Source: Bacillus sp. FJAT-14578 (GTDB lineage: Bacteria > Bacillota > Bacilli > Bacillales > Bacillaceae_H). Taken from it: DNA of 64,000 nt. Numbering within the stretch: position 1 is the stretch's first letter; every line of letters begins with the position of its first letter. The notes below the pieces were generated by a model that worked only from the letters and a program-made list of their open reading frames with translations, was not told where the DNA came from and made no database searches. The translations under genes were made by a program, and so were the position numbers. The stretch is from the NCBI RefSeq assembly GCF_000504165.1, contig NZ_AYSE01000007.1, forward strand, positions 124,001-188,000, in the 5' to 3' direction. Below are positions 33,914 to 42,499 of this stretch, piece by piece.

Positions 33914-34986
33914 GGCACCTAATTTTATTAGCAATCATGATAATGTTAACGGGTTGCGGACTCGCAGCGAACATTTTGGACGATGTCGATTTGGTGCAAG
34001 GAATCGCCTATGATACGGCAAAGGACAATCAGATTGAAGGGACTGCGATGATTCCCGTTTATTCAGAGCAGCAAACCGGTGAATTCGATGTCCACTCAGC
34101 AAAGGGCCATACGAGCAAATATATCCGGTCAAAAGCTAGCGGTGAAGCCCCGAAGCCCATTGTCAACGGTCAGCTTCGCGTCGCTTTGTATAGTGAGAAA
34201 TTAGCGGGAAAAGGAATTTCCGATATTGTCGATACGCTTTATCGCGATGCGTCGATCGGCAATACGACACAGCTTGCGGTGGTAGAAGGCAAAGCAGCCG
34301 ATTTTGTTAAGGAAAAGTATAATCCCAATACGAATCCGGCGCTTTATATATCCAATCTTCTGGAACAAAATATCAAAAATGAAAATGTACCAAAAAATAA
34401 TCTCCATGTGTTTTTATACAAGTATTTTTCTGACGGAGGAGATCCGTATTTGCCTTTGCTGAGCCGCAATAAAAGCGAAGTCAAGATTATCGGGATGGCT
34501 CTGTTTAAAGAGGATCGATATATCGAAAAAATCTCTCTCGATGAAATGTTTGTTTTTAAAATGCTTGTGGAAGGGTATAAAAAAGGGGCATATGAGTTCA
34601 AATTGGAAGGCAAGAATTCATATGCCGTTGTCGAAAACATTATAGCGAAGACGGACTATAAATTTAAAGGGAAAACGTCAAAGCCGGCACTCCATATCTC
34701 TATTGAAATGGATGGGCAAATTAGAGAGCTGACAGAACGTCAAAATTTACAGGAGAAAAAGGCGGTGCGAAAAATCCAGAAAGATATGGAGAAATCAATG
34801 GAAAAACAGGGGCGGGCGATGATAAAGAAATTTCAGGAAATGGAAATCGATCCATTCAGTATTGGAGAGCGCTATAAAAAGTTTAACCGTTATTCGACTA
34901 AAGAGGAATGGAAAAATATCTATAAAGATTTAGACGTGGATTTGCAAGTACAAGTCCATATTTTACAATCCGGGGTTGTGGAGTAG
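33910..34986 (+). CDS. Spore germination receptor lipoprotein subunit C (GerAC family)
   Basis: 358-aa lipoprotein of the germinant receptor. Signal peptide MRHLILLAIMIMLTGCGLA has a lipobox LTGC with Cys17 as the acylated residue, matching GerD/GerAC-type processing by prelipoprotein diacylglyceryl transferase. The body follows GerAC: VQGIAYDTAKDN, then repeated alpha/beta domains, ending VDLQVQVHILQSGVVE. The start overlaps the B subunit stop (ATGA), indicating translational coupling. Confidence 0.92.
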   Translation: MRHLILLAIMIMLTGCGLAANILDDVDLVQGIAYDTAKDNQIEGTAMIPVYSEQQTGEFDVHSAKGHTSKYIRSKASGEAPKPIVNGQLRVALYSEKLAGKGISDIVDTLYRDASIGNTTQLAVVEGKAADFVKEKYNPNTNPALYISNLLEQNIKNENVPKNNLHVFLYKYFSDGGDPYLPLLSRNKSEVKIIGMALFKEDRYIEKISLDEMFVFKMLVEGYKKGAYEFKLEGKNSYAVVENIIAKTDYKFKGKTSKPALHISIEMDGQIRELTERQNLQEKKAVRKIQKDMEKSMEKQGRAMIKKFQEMEIDPFSIGERYKKFNRYSTKEEWKNIYKDLDVDLQVQVHILQSGVVE

Positions 34987-35009
34987 GAGAGACTATACAT
35001 ATTTATGTT

Positions 35010-35068
35010 TGATAAAGGAAACTTCCATCGGCGGGGGTCCTACAGCCCGTTAATGCGGGATAAAGGGA
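35010..35068 (+). repeat. Dispersed repeat family D, copy 2
   Basis: GATAAAGGAAACTTCCATCG, CGGGGGTCCTACAGCCCG and TTAATGCGGGATAAA. Same family as 21333 and 46820. Confidence 0.65.
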
Positions 35069-35101
35069 TGATCAGAGGGAAACGGGTAAGGGGGAATCAG
35101 C

Positions 35102-35854
35102 TTGAAGCCCATTCGAGTGATGATTGCGGATGATAATGAAGATTCAATTGAAATTATTAAATATTTTATTCAGCCATTAGCTGAGTTTGAACTGATTGGA
35201 ATATGTGAGGACGGTCAAGAGTTATTGGAAGAAGTCATGGTAAAAAGTCCCGATTTAGTATTAGTGGATATTAATATGCCGAAAATGAATGGCATGGACT
35301 GCATGAAAAAATGTTTAACGGTTAAACCGGATCTTAAATTCATTTTTATTACAGGATATGACGAGTTCGCCGTCAAAGCCTTTGAATTAAGTGCCGTTGA
35401 TTACATTGTAAAGCCTCTCGAAAAAACGAGACTTTATATTGCTTTGGAACGGGCAAAACAAGCTTGTAAACGCCTAAAATCAAAAGAAATGGAATCTGAA
35501 ACTTCGGCGGAGATGAAACGGCTTCCTGTCAAGTTCAACGGTTCTATTTACTATGTACCGATTGAGGACATTATCTTTATTGAGAAATCAGGAAAGAAAT
35601 GTTTTATTTATACGAAAGCCAAGGTGTATGAAACATACGAAAACATCGGTGATTTGTACAGCTATTTAACTTCTGAGGAATTTTTTCAAACGCATCGTTC
35701 GTATATCGTCAATTTTAAAAAAATCTCTCATATTACGCCCAAAAATGAAACGTATCTTGTCTACTTTTTCGATGTTCAACAATATGCCCATATTTCAAAA
35801 TTGAAAATTCAAGAAGTACAGCAAAAATTACAAAGCGTGAAAGAATATCGATAA
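35102..35854 (+). CDS. LytTR-family response regulator without adjacent kinase
   Basis: 250-aa two-component response regulator. Receiver domain (about 1-120) has the acidic pair IADDNED, phospho-acceptor Asp56 in LVLVDINMPKMNG, and the Thr/Lys region ITGYDEFAVKAF ... DYIVKPLEK. The LytTR DNA-binding domain (about 140-245) shows IEDIIFIEKSGKKCFIYT and FFQTHRSYIVNFKKI. TTG 35102 follows AAGGGGG. No histidine kinase is adjacent, so partner and target are unknown. The germination operon upstream is separated by repeat family D. Confidence 0.88.
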   Translation: MKPIRVMIADDNEDSIEIIKYFIQPLAEFELIGICEDGQELLEEVMVKSPDLVLVDINMPKMNGMDCMKKCLTVKPDLKFIFITGYDEFAVKAFELSAVDYIVKPLEKTRLYIALERAKQACKRLKSKEMESETSAEMKRLPVKFNGSIYYVPIEDIIFIEKSGKKCFIYTKAKVYETYENIGDLYSYLTSEEFFQTHRSYIVNFKKISHITPKNETYLVYFFDVQQYAHISKLKIQEVQQKLQSVKEYR

Positions 35855-36031
35855 CATTTAACAAAAATATCAATGTCGAGAAACTTTTGCAAATCACAGC
35901 CGTATACTTGTATGGATATGACAGTTTGTCCTATCTTTTTCTTTTGTGGTATAAGTAGAAAGAAGGATGCTGCCCATGAAAAATCATGCGGCAGAGCAGG
36001 AAGGACGAGTATAAGGTGGTGAATGAACATC

Positions 36032-36658
36032 ATGGAACAATTGATTTTGGAGTTTGTTCAATTTTTAAAAGGACTCTCCTATTTAGGGATTGTCATTGCT
36101 CTTTCATTTGAATTTGTCCCCGCAGAGCTTGTTTTACCGCTTGCTGGGTATTGGGTATATGAAGGCGACATGAATCTATGGCTTGTGGTGCTGGCGGGTA
36201 CCGTCGGAGGAACATTTGGACCGTTGACATTATACTTTTTGGGAAGATGGGGCGGAAGACCGTTTTTGGAGAAATACGGAAAATATTTCTTTATTAAAGA
36301 AAAGCAGCTGGATGCGGCCGATCATTTTTTTCAACGCCATGGAGCGATTGTGGCGTTTTCAGCCAGGTTTTTGCCAGGGCTTCGCACCATTATTTCGATT
36401 CCGTGCGGCATGGCCAAAATGAATCCATGGACGTTTAGCATTTATACATTTGTTGCTATGTTTCCCATTACCTTTTTGTATGTCTACCTGGGATATAAAC
36501 TTGGTCCCCGCTGGGAAGATGTAGGCCATCTGGCCGATCAATACACCCTTCCGATTTTAGCGGGTATGGTTTTATTTATCATTTCGTACGTTCTTTTAAA
36601 GAAACGAAAAAAAACCTTCAGTTATTCTATAAAAGAATTTACGATGAAAAAACGTTGA
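36032..36658 (+). CDS. DedA family membrane protein
   Basis: 208-aa inner-membrane protein of the DedA/VTT family, implicated in lipid (undecaprenyl-phosphate or phospholipid) flipping and envelope homeostasis. Family motifs: FEFVPAELVLPLAGYW, AGTVGGTFGPLTLYFLGRWGG, and the conserved FxxRFxPGxRTxxSxxxG as FSARFLPGLRTIISIPCGMA. ATG 36032 is favoured since AGGTGGTG is about 10 nt upstream; ATG 36023 is too close. It lies just before a manganese riboswitch but has no shared transcript evidence. Confidence 0.85.
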   Translation: MEQLILEFVQFLKGLSYLGIVIALSFEFVPAELVLPLAGYWVYEGDMNLWLVVLAGTVGGTFGPLTLYFLGRWGGRPFLEKYGKYFFIKEKQLDAADHFFQRHGAIVAFSARFLPGLRTIISIPCGMAKMNPWTFSIYTFVAMFPITFLYVYLGYKLGPRWEDVGHLADQYTLPILAGMVLFIISYVLLKKRKKTFSYSIKEFTMKKR

Positions 36659-36670
36659 GCAATTCGTCTA

Positions 36671-36699
36671 TTGACCCATATGAATGGGTTGAGTACAAT
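36671..36699 (+). promoter_or_regulatory. Sigma-A promoter of the riboswitch-ykoY transcript
   Basis: TTGACC (36671-36676), 17-nt spacer, TACAAT (36694-36699). Confidence 0.65.
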
Positions 36700-36730
36700 T
36701 GAATTATCAACTATATATTTTTCTTCCACG

Positions 36731-36855
36731 TGAAGGGGAGTAGCGTCAGGGGAACCTGAAACAAGGTCGTCATTTCATGGATTAATATCCATCGGCTTTG
36801 TTGGCATAACGAATGCTTAGCGAGACCTTTGCCATTTATGGCAAAGGTCTTTTTG
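36731..36855 (+). ncRNA. yybP-ykoY manganese riboswitch with terminator
   Basis: The class signature is present: AAGGGGAGTAGCGTC, the helix GGTCGTCA, ATCGGCTTTGTTGGC and CTTAGCGAGACCTTTGCC. The last helix is also the 5' arm of a terminator (AGACCTTTGCCA 36823-36834 with TGGCAAAGGTCT 36839-36850, then TTTTT). Mn2+ binding is known to favour read-through. The downstream gene is a TerC-family protein, the classical target. Confidence 0.92.
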
Positions 36856-36916
36856 TGTTTTCCAAGAACATTTTGGGTAAAGGAATAACAAAAAAAGAAA
36901 GAGAGAGAGGAGATCA

Positions 36917-37726
36917 ATGTTGGAAGTATCCTTGTTGCTTGAATATGGGTGGGTTTTGCTCGTTCTCATTGCGTTGGAGGGCATTTTAGCGGCCGATAAC
37001 GCTCTCGTTATGGCCATTATGGTGAAACATTTGCCGGAGGAGCAACGTAAAAAAGCGTTGTTTTATGGATTGGCAGGAGCGTTTATCTTCCGCTTCGGTT
37101 CATTATTTCTTATCTCGTTTCTCGTCGATGTATGGCAGATGCAGGCGATCGGTGCAGCGTACTTGCTGTTTATTTCGATTAATCACCTTGTGAAACATTA
37201 TGCGAAGAAAAATCGCCCTTCCAAAGAGGAAAAGCCGAAAAAAGAATCCGGCTTTTGGGCAACGGTCATAAAAGTTGAATTGGCAGATATTGCGTTTGCC
37301 ATCGATTCCATTTTAGCAGCTGTGGCTCTAGCGGTAACACTCCCAACCACTACGCTTCCGACCATCGGAGGATTGGATGGCGGACAATTCCTCGTCATTT
37401 TCGCTGGCGGGCTGATCGGTTTAATCATTATGCGCTTTGCAGCCAATATGTTTGTGCAGCTTTTACAAAAGCGCCCTGGACTAGAAGCGGCCGCTTTCTT
37501 AATTGTCGGATGGGTAGGGGTGAAGCTCGCGGTTCATACGCTCGCACACCCGGAACTTGCGGTCATTGACCATCACTTCCCTGAATCCGGTTTATGGAAA
37601 GGCATCTTCTGGGCAGTGTTATTGGCCATTGGGGCTGGAGGCTGGTTCTTATCAAAAGAACAAAAAGGAAAAACAGAAGAACAAGAGAGTGAGCAAAACG
37701 CATTGAAAAAAGCGGAGAATCAATAA
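36917..37726 (+). CDS. ykoY: TerC family membrane protein YkoY, probable manganese exporter
   Basis: 269-aa membrane protein with about 7-8 helices. TerC signatures: ALEGILAADNALVMAIMV in the first helix and KVELADIAFAIDSILAAVAL, each carrying acidic residues expected to bind metal. The tail is hydrophilic and Lys/Glu-rich. In B. subtilis the YkoY/MeeF proteins export manganese or load it into secreted enzymes. ATG 36917 follows GAGAGGAG. Control by the manganese riboswitch immediately upstream fits this role. Confidence 0.92.
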   Translation: MLEVSLLLEYGWVLLVLIALEGILAADNALVMAIMVKHLPEEQRKKALFYGLAGAFIFRFGSLFLISFLVDVWQMQAIGAAYLLFISINHLVKHYAKKNRPSKEEKPKKESGFWATVIKVELADIAFAIDSILAAVALAVTLPTTTLPTIGGLDGGQFLVIFAGGLIGLIIMRFAANMFVQLLQKRPGLEAAAFLIVGWVGVKLAVHTLAHPELAVIDHHFPESGLWKGIFWAVLLAIGAGGWFLSKEQKGKTEEQESEQNALKKAENQ

Positions 37727-37920
37727 GAAAAGCGAAGGCTCCTCGATTAAAGAAGGCCGACTAAGGTCGCCACGTTAATCACCAACGTCGGCATGACTCA
37801 CATCCTATGAGCCCAAGGAAATAGGGATTGACCCAGAAGGCGCTTTTTGCCTTATGAGGGCAATCATCTTTTCCCGTGCTGAGCTAGGAGCCGGAGCTGG
37901 ACAACTAAGAAAAGCGGAAA
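37727..37920 (-). repeat. Dispersed repeat family E, inverted copy
   Basis: AAGAAAAGCG is repeated directly at both borders (37727 and 37911). Inside are TTAAAGAAGGCCGACTAAGG, AAGGCGCTTTTTGCCTT and TAGGAGCCGGAGCTGGACAA, the reverse complement of the unit at 29732. The remaining 37981-38139 is leader for the next gene. Confidence 0.7.
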
Positions 37921-37928
37921 CAAAAAGA

Positions 37929-37980
37929 ACCGTCATGGAAAACCCGGCAGGCAATCAAGGGTTGTCCAGGCGGTTTTTTT
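37929..37980 (+). terminator. Imperfect terminator downstream of ykoY
   Basis: AACCG..TGGA.AACCC pairs with GGGTT.TCCA..CGGTT, followed by seven T. Confidence 0.6.
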
Positions 37981-38092
37981 AAGATTCGTAATGACAATGC
38001 CAATATGTGGTATATAATTCCATTTATTTTTTTGAAAGGAGCCCCCGTAAATCTTTTTGCCATCCCGTACAAGTATAGGGAAGTGAATAAAG

Positions 38093-38104
38093 GTTAGCGC
38101 TAAC
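38093..38104. promoter_or_regulatory. 12-bp palindrome upstream of the DUF5667-like gene
   Basis: GTTAGCGCTAAC is a perfect dyad 35 bp before the start codon. Possible operator, identity unknown. Confidence 0.3.
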
Positions 38105-38139
38105 ATTCATGACCATTACTTGAACTGGAGGAAGTTACA

Positions 38140-39399
38140 TTGAAAAAGAAAACATTAGCAAGCTCATTAGCCTTTGTATTGGCAGCATCACCTTTTGCGG
38201 GGATTTCAACATATGCAGAGGAGAATACATATGAACCAAAAACTGTCGAAGTGACGACAGCAGACGGCAAATCGATTGAAACGGAAGTCGTTACAACGGA
38301 AACGGCAACAGAGAAAACAGCTGCCGAAGAAGCAGCAGATAAGAGTATAGATGCTAAAGAAGAGGCAGCATCACCTTCTTTAGTCCCTGGTGATTTCTTT
38401 TATTTCGTAAAAACAGTGATGGAAAAAATCCAATTGGCCATTACAGCAGACGATGCCAAAGAAGCTAAGCTTTTAGTGGAATTTGCTGCAGAGCGTATCG
38501 CTGAAGCAGAAGCATTAATGGAAGATGGAAAAGAGACAGAAGCTGTTGAACTATTAACAAAAGCGTTAGAGCGAATGGAAGAAGCACAAGCCGCAGCAGA
38601 GTCAACAGATGAAGAAAAGGAAGAAGCTGTTGAAGAAAAGGAAGAAGTAACTGAAGAAAAAACTGAAGATACTCAAGAAGTTACTGAAGAAAACAAAGCA
38701 ACTGAAGAAACGACAGAGACAACAGAACTTGAAAAAAACATTGCCCAAAACATTGTGGCTTTAAAAGCTGCAATGAAAAACGTAACAAACGAAACGGCGC
38801 AAAAAGCTTTGGACAAAAATATTAAAAAAGCACAGGAAAAACTTGAAGCAAAATTAGCTCGCTTTGCTGAATTGGAAGAAGAACAGGCACAATTAAAAGT
38901 AGAAATCGAAGAAATTTTGGGTACTCTTAATGAAGAGACAGAAGAAGCTGCAGTGAAAGAAACAACAACGACTGTAGAGGAAGAAACAGCGGCGAAAGAG
39001 GATAATGAAAGCGAAGCCGAAGAAGCAGAAGTAAAAGAAGAGACAAACGTGGTTCCTGTTGTTGCTCCAACTGTGACAACCGAAGCAAAACAAGCGGCTA
39101 AAGCGGAAGTAAAGCAACTACGTGAAGAAAAGAAAGCAGAAGTAAAGGAATTGCGCGAAGAAAAGAAAGCAGAAGTGAAACAAGTACGTACAGAGGCAAA
39201 AGCTGAAGCGAAACAAGCACATCAAGCAGCAAAGACAGAAGTGAAACAAGCGCAACAAGCGGCAAAGGCAGAAGTGAAACAAGCGCAACAAGCAGCAAAG
39301 GCAGAAGTGAAACAAGCGCAACAAGCAGCAAAAGCGGAAGTGAAGCAAGCGCAACAAGCGGGAAAAGAAAAGCAAGAAAATAAAGCAGATAAACAATAA
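38140..39399 (+). CDS. Secreted repetitive protein with DUF5667-like domain
   Basis: 419-aa exported protein. A signal peptide (about 1-27, cleaved after TYA) is followed by a Thr/Glu-rich spacer and a segment SLVPGDFFYFVKTVMEKIQL ... LLVEFAAERIAEAEALMEDG, which fits the DUF5667 pattern (PGD-FY-K, then helices with RIAEA). A long acidic coiled-coil region follows. The C-terminus (about 330-415) is a basic helix built from near-identical 11-residue units AEVKQAQQAAK. TTG 38140 follows GGAGGAAG. Function unknown; the gene precedes sigI-rsgI in the same direction, so a cell-wall stress role is possible. High DNA repetitiveness makes unit number likely to vary. Confidence 0.7.
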   Translation: MKKKTLASSLAFVLAASPFAGISTYAEENTYEPKTVEVTTADGKSIETEVVTTETATEKTAAEEAADKSIDAKEEAASPSLVPGDFFYFVKTVMEKIQLAITADDAKEAKLLVEFAAERIAEAEALMEDGKETEAVELLTKALERMEEAQAAAESTDEEKEEAVEEKEEVTEEKTEDTQEVTEENKATEETTETTELEKNIAQNIVALKAAMKNVTNETAQKALDKNIKKAQEKLEAKLARFAELEEEQAQLKVEIEEILGTLNEETEEAAVKETTTTVEEETAAKEDNESEAEEAEVKEETNVVPVVAPTVTTEAKQAAKAEVKQLREEKKAEVKELREEKKAEVKQVRTEAKAEAKQAHQAAKTEVKQAQQAAKAEVKQAQQAAKAEVKQAQQAAKAEVKQAQQAGKEKQENKADKQ

Positions 39400-39448
39400 G
39401 AATGAAGCAAGCAGGAGTGTTCTGAAGCGAAACATTCGTTTTAGAACA

Positions 39449-39536
39449 GAGGAGGGGTCAAAAGGGAAAAAAAGCCCTTTTGACCCCTTCTACTGAAAGG
39501 CTTCGTCATGAAAATCGATATGGGGCCTTTCAGTAA
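39449..39536 (+). repeat. Dispersed repeat family A, copy 3
   Basis: Stem 1: AGGAGGGGTCAAAAGGG with CCCTTTTGACCCCTTCT. Stem 2: CTGAAAGGCTTCGTCATGA ... TATGGGGCCTTTCAG. It probably serves as the terminator of the DUF5667-like gene. Confidence 0.7.
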
Positions 39537-39662
39537 GAACCAGCTTGATTTATCAGAGGCTTATGGGGCAGTTTCATTTGGATTTTACCGTTCGTTAAAG
39601 TGGAGAAGATGCTATTCATCTCCTTGTTTTTTTAGTGTAAGAGGAATCATACTTGGGAATCA

Positions 39663-39725
39663 TGGTCAAACTTAGGGGATTTGCGTTATAATGAATAGTC
39701 GCCAAAGAAAGGTGGCTATTTTTTC
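39663..39725 (+). promoter_or_regulatory. Promoter and intrinsic-terminator hairpin before sigI
   Basis: TGGTCA (39663-39668), 18-nt spacer, TATAAT (39687-39692). A hairpin ATAGTCGCC/GGTGGCTAT (39695-39719) then runs into TTTTTT. Transcripts from this promoter would meet a terminator at once, so either it is an attenuator or the hairpin ends upstream transcripts. No other feature is seen in 39537-39761. Confidence 0.45.
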
Positions 39726-39761
39726 ATCCTAGTACACCCGTAAAAACGACAGGTGGAACGA

Positions 39762-40529
39762 ATGATGTATGGACAAGAGGTGAAACCATTGCTTAGTGTA
39801 CTGTTTAAAATCGGCCGAAAAAAAACGCTCGAAGATACGGTACTGAAGATTCAGCAAGGGGATGGGGAACTGCAAAATGAACTCATTGAGCAATATAAAC
39901 CGTTTGTCGCCAAAACGGTTTCGGGCGTTTGCAAAAAGTATATACAAGAAACAGATGACGAATTCAGCATTGGTCTCATCGCTTTTAATGAAGCTATAGA
40001 AAAATATACAAAAGAAAAAGGGAGTTCATTGCTTGCTTTTGCAGAACTCATCATTAAGCGCCGCGTCATTGACTATATTCGGAAAGAGGCACGGGCGCAA
40101 ACGCTGCACCTGCAAGCGGGTGATGAAGAGAACGAAGACTTTTCTCAAACGAAGCTGGAAGCAGATTTATCACTTGATGGATATATTCGTCAGATTGAAC
40201 AAGAATTGCGCAAAGACGAGATTGTTCATTTTCATCAAGTCCTGCAGCAATTTGATTTGACTTTATCTGAGATTGTGGAGCAGTCGCCCAAACATGCGGA
40301 CGCGCGTGTTAATGCCATAGAAGTGGCGCAGTTTATTGTTACGCATGAAGAACTTCGTGAAAAGCTGTTTAAAAAGAAACAAATACCCATTCGATTAGTA
40401 GAGAAACATGTGGCGGTGAGCCGCAAGACCATTGAGCGCAACCGCAAATATATTATTGCGATTGCCATTGTGTTAGCGGGGGATTACGTCTATTTAAAAG
40501 ATTATATAAAAGGGGTGCTCGGGTCTTGA
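39762..40529 (+). CDS. sigI: RNA polymerase sigma factor SigI
   Basis: 255-aa alternative sigma factor of the SigI family, which in Bacillus responds to heat and cell-wall stress. Region 2 features are visible (QNELIEQYKPFVAKTVSGVC, DDEFSIGLIAFNEAIEKY, FAELIIKRRVIDYIRKE), and a SigI-specific C-terminal domain ends in VSRKTIERNRKYIIAIAIVL, the probable -35 recognition helix. ATG 39762 or 39765 is used, with AGGTGG at 39751-39756. The stop overlaps the rsgI start by 4 bp. The pair matches the conserved sigI-rsgI operon. Confidence 0.92.
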   Translation: MMYGQEVKPLLSVLFKIGRKKTLEDTVLKIQQGDGELQNELIEQYKPFVAKTVSGVCKKYIQETDDEFSIGLIAFNEAIEKYTKEKGSSLLAFAELIIKRRVIDYIRKEARAQTLHLQAGDEENEDFSQTKLEADLSLDGYIRQIEQELRKDEIVHFHQVLQQFDLTLSEIVEQSPKHADARVNAIEVAQFIVTHEELREKLFKKKQIPIRLVEKHVAVSRKTIERNRKYIIAIAIVLAGDYVYLKDYIKGVLGS

Positions 40530-41947
40530 AAAAGGGCATTGTCATGGAGATTACAGAGGATTATGTAACGATGTTAACCCCTGATGGCGAGTTTTTACGA
40601 AGTAGACATGAACAACGCCAATATGAATTGGGAGAAGAGATTCTCTTTTTCCCTCTCATGGAAGGCCAACCTGAAGTCTCCGAAACAAAGATAACGAGGC
40701 GTTCATGGAGAAGAGCTGTTTTCAGCTCTGTTGCTGCAGCTGCACTCGTGCTTTTTTTCCTTCCTTATTATATGCAGCAGCAAGTGTATGCGTACATGTC
40801 TATCGATATTAACCCGAGCTTGGAATTGGGGGTCAATCGTCAATTTGAAGTAGTGAAAATACAAACTTTTAACGAAGACGCCAAAAAGCTGGTGGCCAGC
40901 ATAAAAGATTGGAATCATCATCCGGTCGAAGAGGTGGCATCAAACATTTTGGAGGCAAGTGAAAAACAAGGGTACTTAAAAAGAGAAAAAGAGGTACTCA
41001 TTACGACGGTCTTTAAAAAAGAAAAGAAAGACTATAAGGAACAATTACAGACGGATATCCAAACGGTTACAGATAAATGGAAGAAAAAGCCTTATACAAT
41101 CGAAACGGTTAAAAGCTCTTTAGAAACAAGGGAAAAAGCGAAAGAACGTGGTGTCTCCACAGGTACGTGGCTAAGAAAAGAAGAAACAAAACAAAAACCT
41201 GCTTCACAGTCAAAGCCTGTGAAGCCGAACCGCGCTCAGGAAATGAATTCAAAAGAGCAGATAAAATCCCCGCCTTCTCAAAAAGGGGAGAACCCGCCGC
41301 CTTCTCCAGCAAAACAAGGGGAAAAGCAAATAGAGAAGGCGAATTCGACGTTAAAGCCGATCAAGCAGCAAGTTGAGTCGAAATTGAATAACAGCAAACA
41401 AGACTTGCCAAAAGGCGGAGGAAAAGAATCTAAACCTTCTCCGCAACCTGCTGAAGAAGCAAAAGAAAAGCAAAAGGATGCTGATAAGCAGAAGAAATCG
41501 ACTTCTGCTTCTTATCAGCGGCCTGGGCTAGAGAAGGAAAAACAAAAGGGTAATGACGGAGAGAAAAGATACAATTCTTCCAGAAAAGAGAACGAAAAGG
41601 GAAAGAATGATGACAGAGAGAAGAGATATACTCCTCCTGGAAAAGTGAAAGAACAGGAAAAAAGAAATGAGAAGGAAAAGAAGCCCGTTTCTTCTTCTCC
41701 TTCCCCATCTAGACAAGGAAATGAGAAACGAGAGAACGATGAAAAGAAAAATAGGCTTAAACCCTCTCATTTAGACTCTTCATCCAAAGGAGAAGGGGGA
41801 CGTGTAGAATCTATTTTTCCGGAAAAGGAACAAAGACCTGAACACCCTCATTTCAAGCCGGCAAAACGAGAGAACGAACGTGAGGATTGGAACGGCAGGA
41901 AAGACCGCAAAACAGATCGCCCGGCTAAACGCGATCCAATATTATAA
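40526..41947 (+). CDS. rsgI: Anti-sigma factor RsgI
   Basis: 473-aa membrane-anchored regulator of SigI. The cytoplasmic RsgI_N domain (about 1-50, MKKGIVMEITEDYVTMLTPD ... YELGEEILFFPL) binds SigI. One membrane helix (about 64-84) is followed by the conserved extracytoplasmic stretch YMSIDINPSLELGVNRQFEV, and then by a very long low-complexity Lys/Glu/Pro/Ser-rich region (about 200-473). The extracellular tail is probably wall-spanning; it lacks the carbohydrate-binding modules of clostridial RsgI proteins. TTG 40526 overlaps the sigI stop (TTGA), so translation is coupled. Confidence 0.9.
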   Translation: MKKGIVMEITEDYVTMLTPDGEFLRSRHEQRQYELGEEILFFPLMEGQPEVSETKITRRSWRRAVFSSVAAAALVLFFLPYYMQQQVYAYMSIDINPSLELGVNRQFEVVKIQTFNEDAKKLVASIKDWNHHPVEEVASNILEASEKQGYLKREKEVLITTVFKKEKKDYKEQLQTDIQTVTDKWKKKPYTIETVKSSLETREKAKERGVSTGTWLRKEETKQKPASQSKPVKPNRAQEMNSKEQIKSPPSQKGENPPPSPAKQGEKQIEKANSTLKPIKQQVESKLNNSKQDLPKGGGKESKPSPQPAEEAKEKQKDADKQKKSTSASYQRPGLEKEKQKGNDGEKRYNSSRKENEKGKNDDREKRYTPPGKVKEQEKRNEKEKKPVSSSPSPSRQGNEKRENDEKKNRLKPSHLDSSSKGEGGRVESIFPEKEQRPEHPHFKPAKRENEREDWNGRKDRKTDRPAKRDPIL

Positions 41948-41954
41948 TACATAA

Positions 41955-41980
41955 AAGCCGAAGCGCATGCGCTTCGGCTT
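41955..41980. terminator. Loop-less 26-bp palindrome between rsgI and the SASP gene
   Basis: AAGCCGAAGCGCA followed by TGCGCTTCGGCTT. The convergent genes on both sides would share it. Confidence 0.7.
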
Positions 41981-41988
41981 AGCCATGT

Positions 41989-42186
41989 TTATTTAGTTGT
42001 TCCGCTTAATTGTGCTTGTGCCTGAGCCACAAGACGCTTTGTGATTTCTCCGCCTACTGAACCGTTGCTGCGTGCAACTGTATCAGAACCAAGCGTTACG
42101 CCAAACTCTTGAGCAATTTCATATTTATATTGATCTAAAAATTGTTCCACACCAGGAACAAGCAATTTGTTAGTGTTTCTAGCCAT
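41989..42186 (-). CDS. Alpha/beta-type small acid-soluble spore protein
   Basis: 65-aa DNA-binding protein that coats spore DNA and protects it. The family signatures are intact: [20 protein letters not shown], with the germination-protease cleavage site within EFGV, and [19 protein letters not shown] 42186 follows AAGGAGATG. A sigma-G-like promoter lies 52-80 bp upstream, consistent with forespore expression. Confidence 0.95.
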   Translation of the reverse strand: MARNTNKLLVPGVEQFLDQYKYEIAQEFGVTLGSDTVARSNGSVGGEITKRLVAQAQAQLSGTTK

Positions 42187-42237
42187 TTTTGATTCATCTC
42201 CTTGAGAGGGTTTTGCAACGATTTCTCGTTGTATCTA

Positions 42238-42266
42238 TATTATTTCAGAGGGAGCGTATTCCATAC
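42238..42266 (-). promoter_or_regulatory. Candidate sigma-G promoter of the SASP gene
   Basis: Minus strand GTATG (42266-42262), 17-nt spacer, AATAATA (42244-42238), compared with GHATR-N17/18-CATWMTA. Confidence 0.5.
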
Positions 42267-42330
42267 TGGTAATCCATGTTAAGGTGATTTCTCCCACTCC
42301 AGCGGTCTGTTAGCCGAGTTTGATGCATAT

Positions 42331-42379
42331 ACAGCAAAAAGCCGTATCTCCAAGTCCAGGAGATACGGCTTTTTGCTGT
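42331..42379 (-). terminator. 21-bp palindromic terminator downstream of phaP
   Basis: Arms 42331-42351 and 42359-42379 (core AAAAAGCCGTATCTCC) are exact complements with a 7-nt loop. Stop of phaP is 120 bp away. Confidence 0.75.
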
Positions 42380-42499
42380 GATGGAAAATTTCCGCTTACT
42401 CTCATTCTATTCATAAAGCAAGGGGCTGCTTATAAATAGAAGAAGTTTTCGGATTTTTATTTTACGTTAACGACGGTTGGTTGAGTCCCAGTCTGGTTG

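Noticed and set aside
39230..39360. Tandem repeats that could be mistaken for a CRISPR array
   Set aside because: The 33-bp periodicity is coding (11 codons), without unique spacers, and no cas gene is present.
39098..39435. Long minus-strand ORFs opposite the DUF5667-like gene
   Set aside because: They are mirror frames of the 33-bp repeats encoding AEVKQAQQAAK; they give Cys/Leu-rich simple sequence and have no ribosome-binding site.
41430..41770. Minus-strand ORFs opposite the rsgI tail
   Set aside because: Artefact of Lys/Glu/Ser-rich coding sequence read backwards; low-complexity Phe/Ser/Leu peptides.
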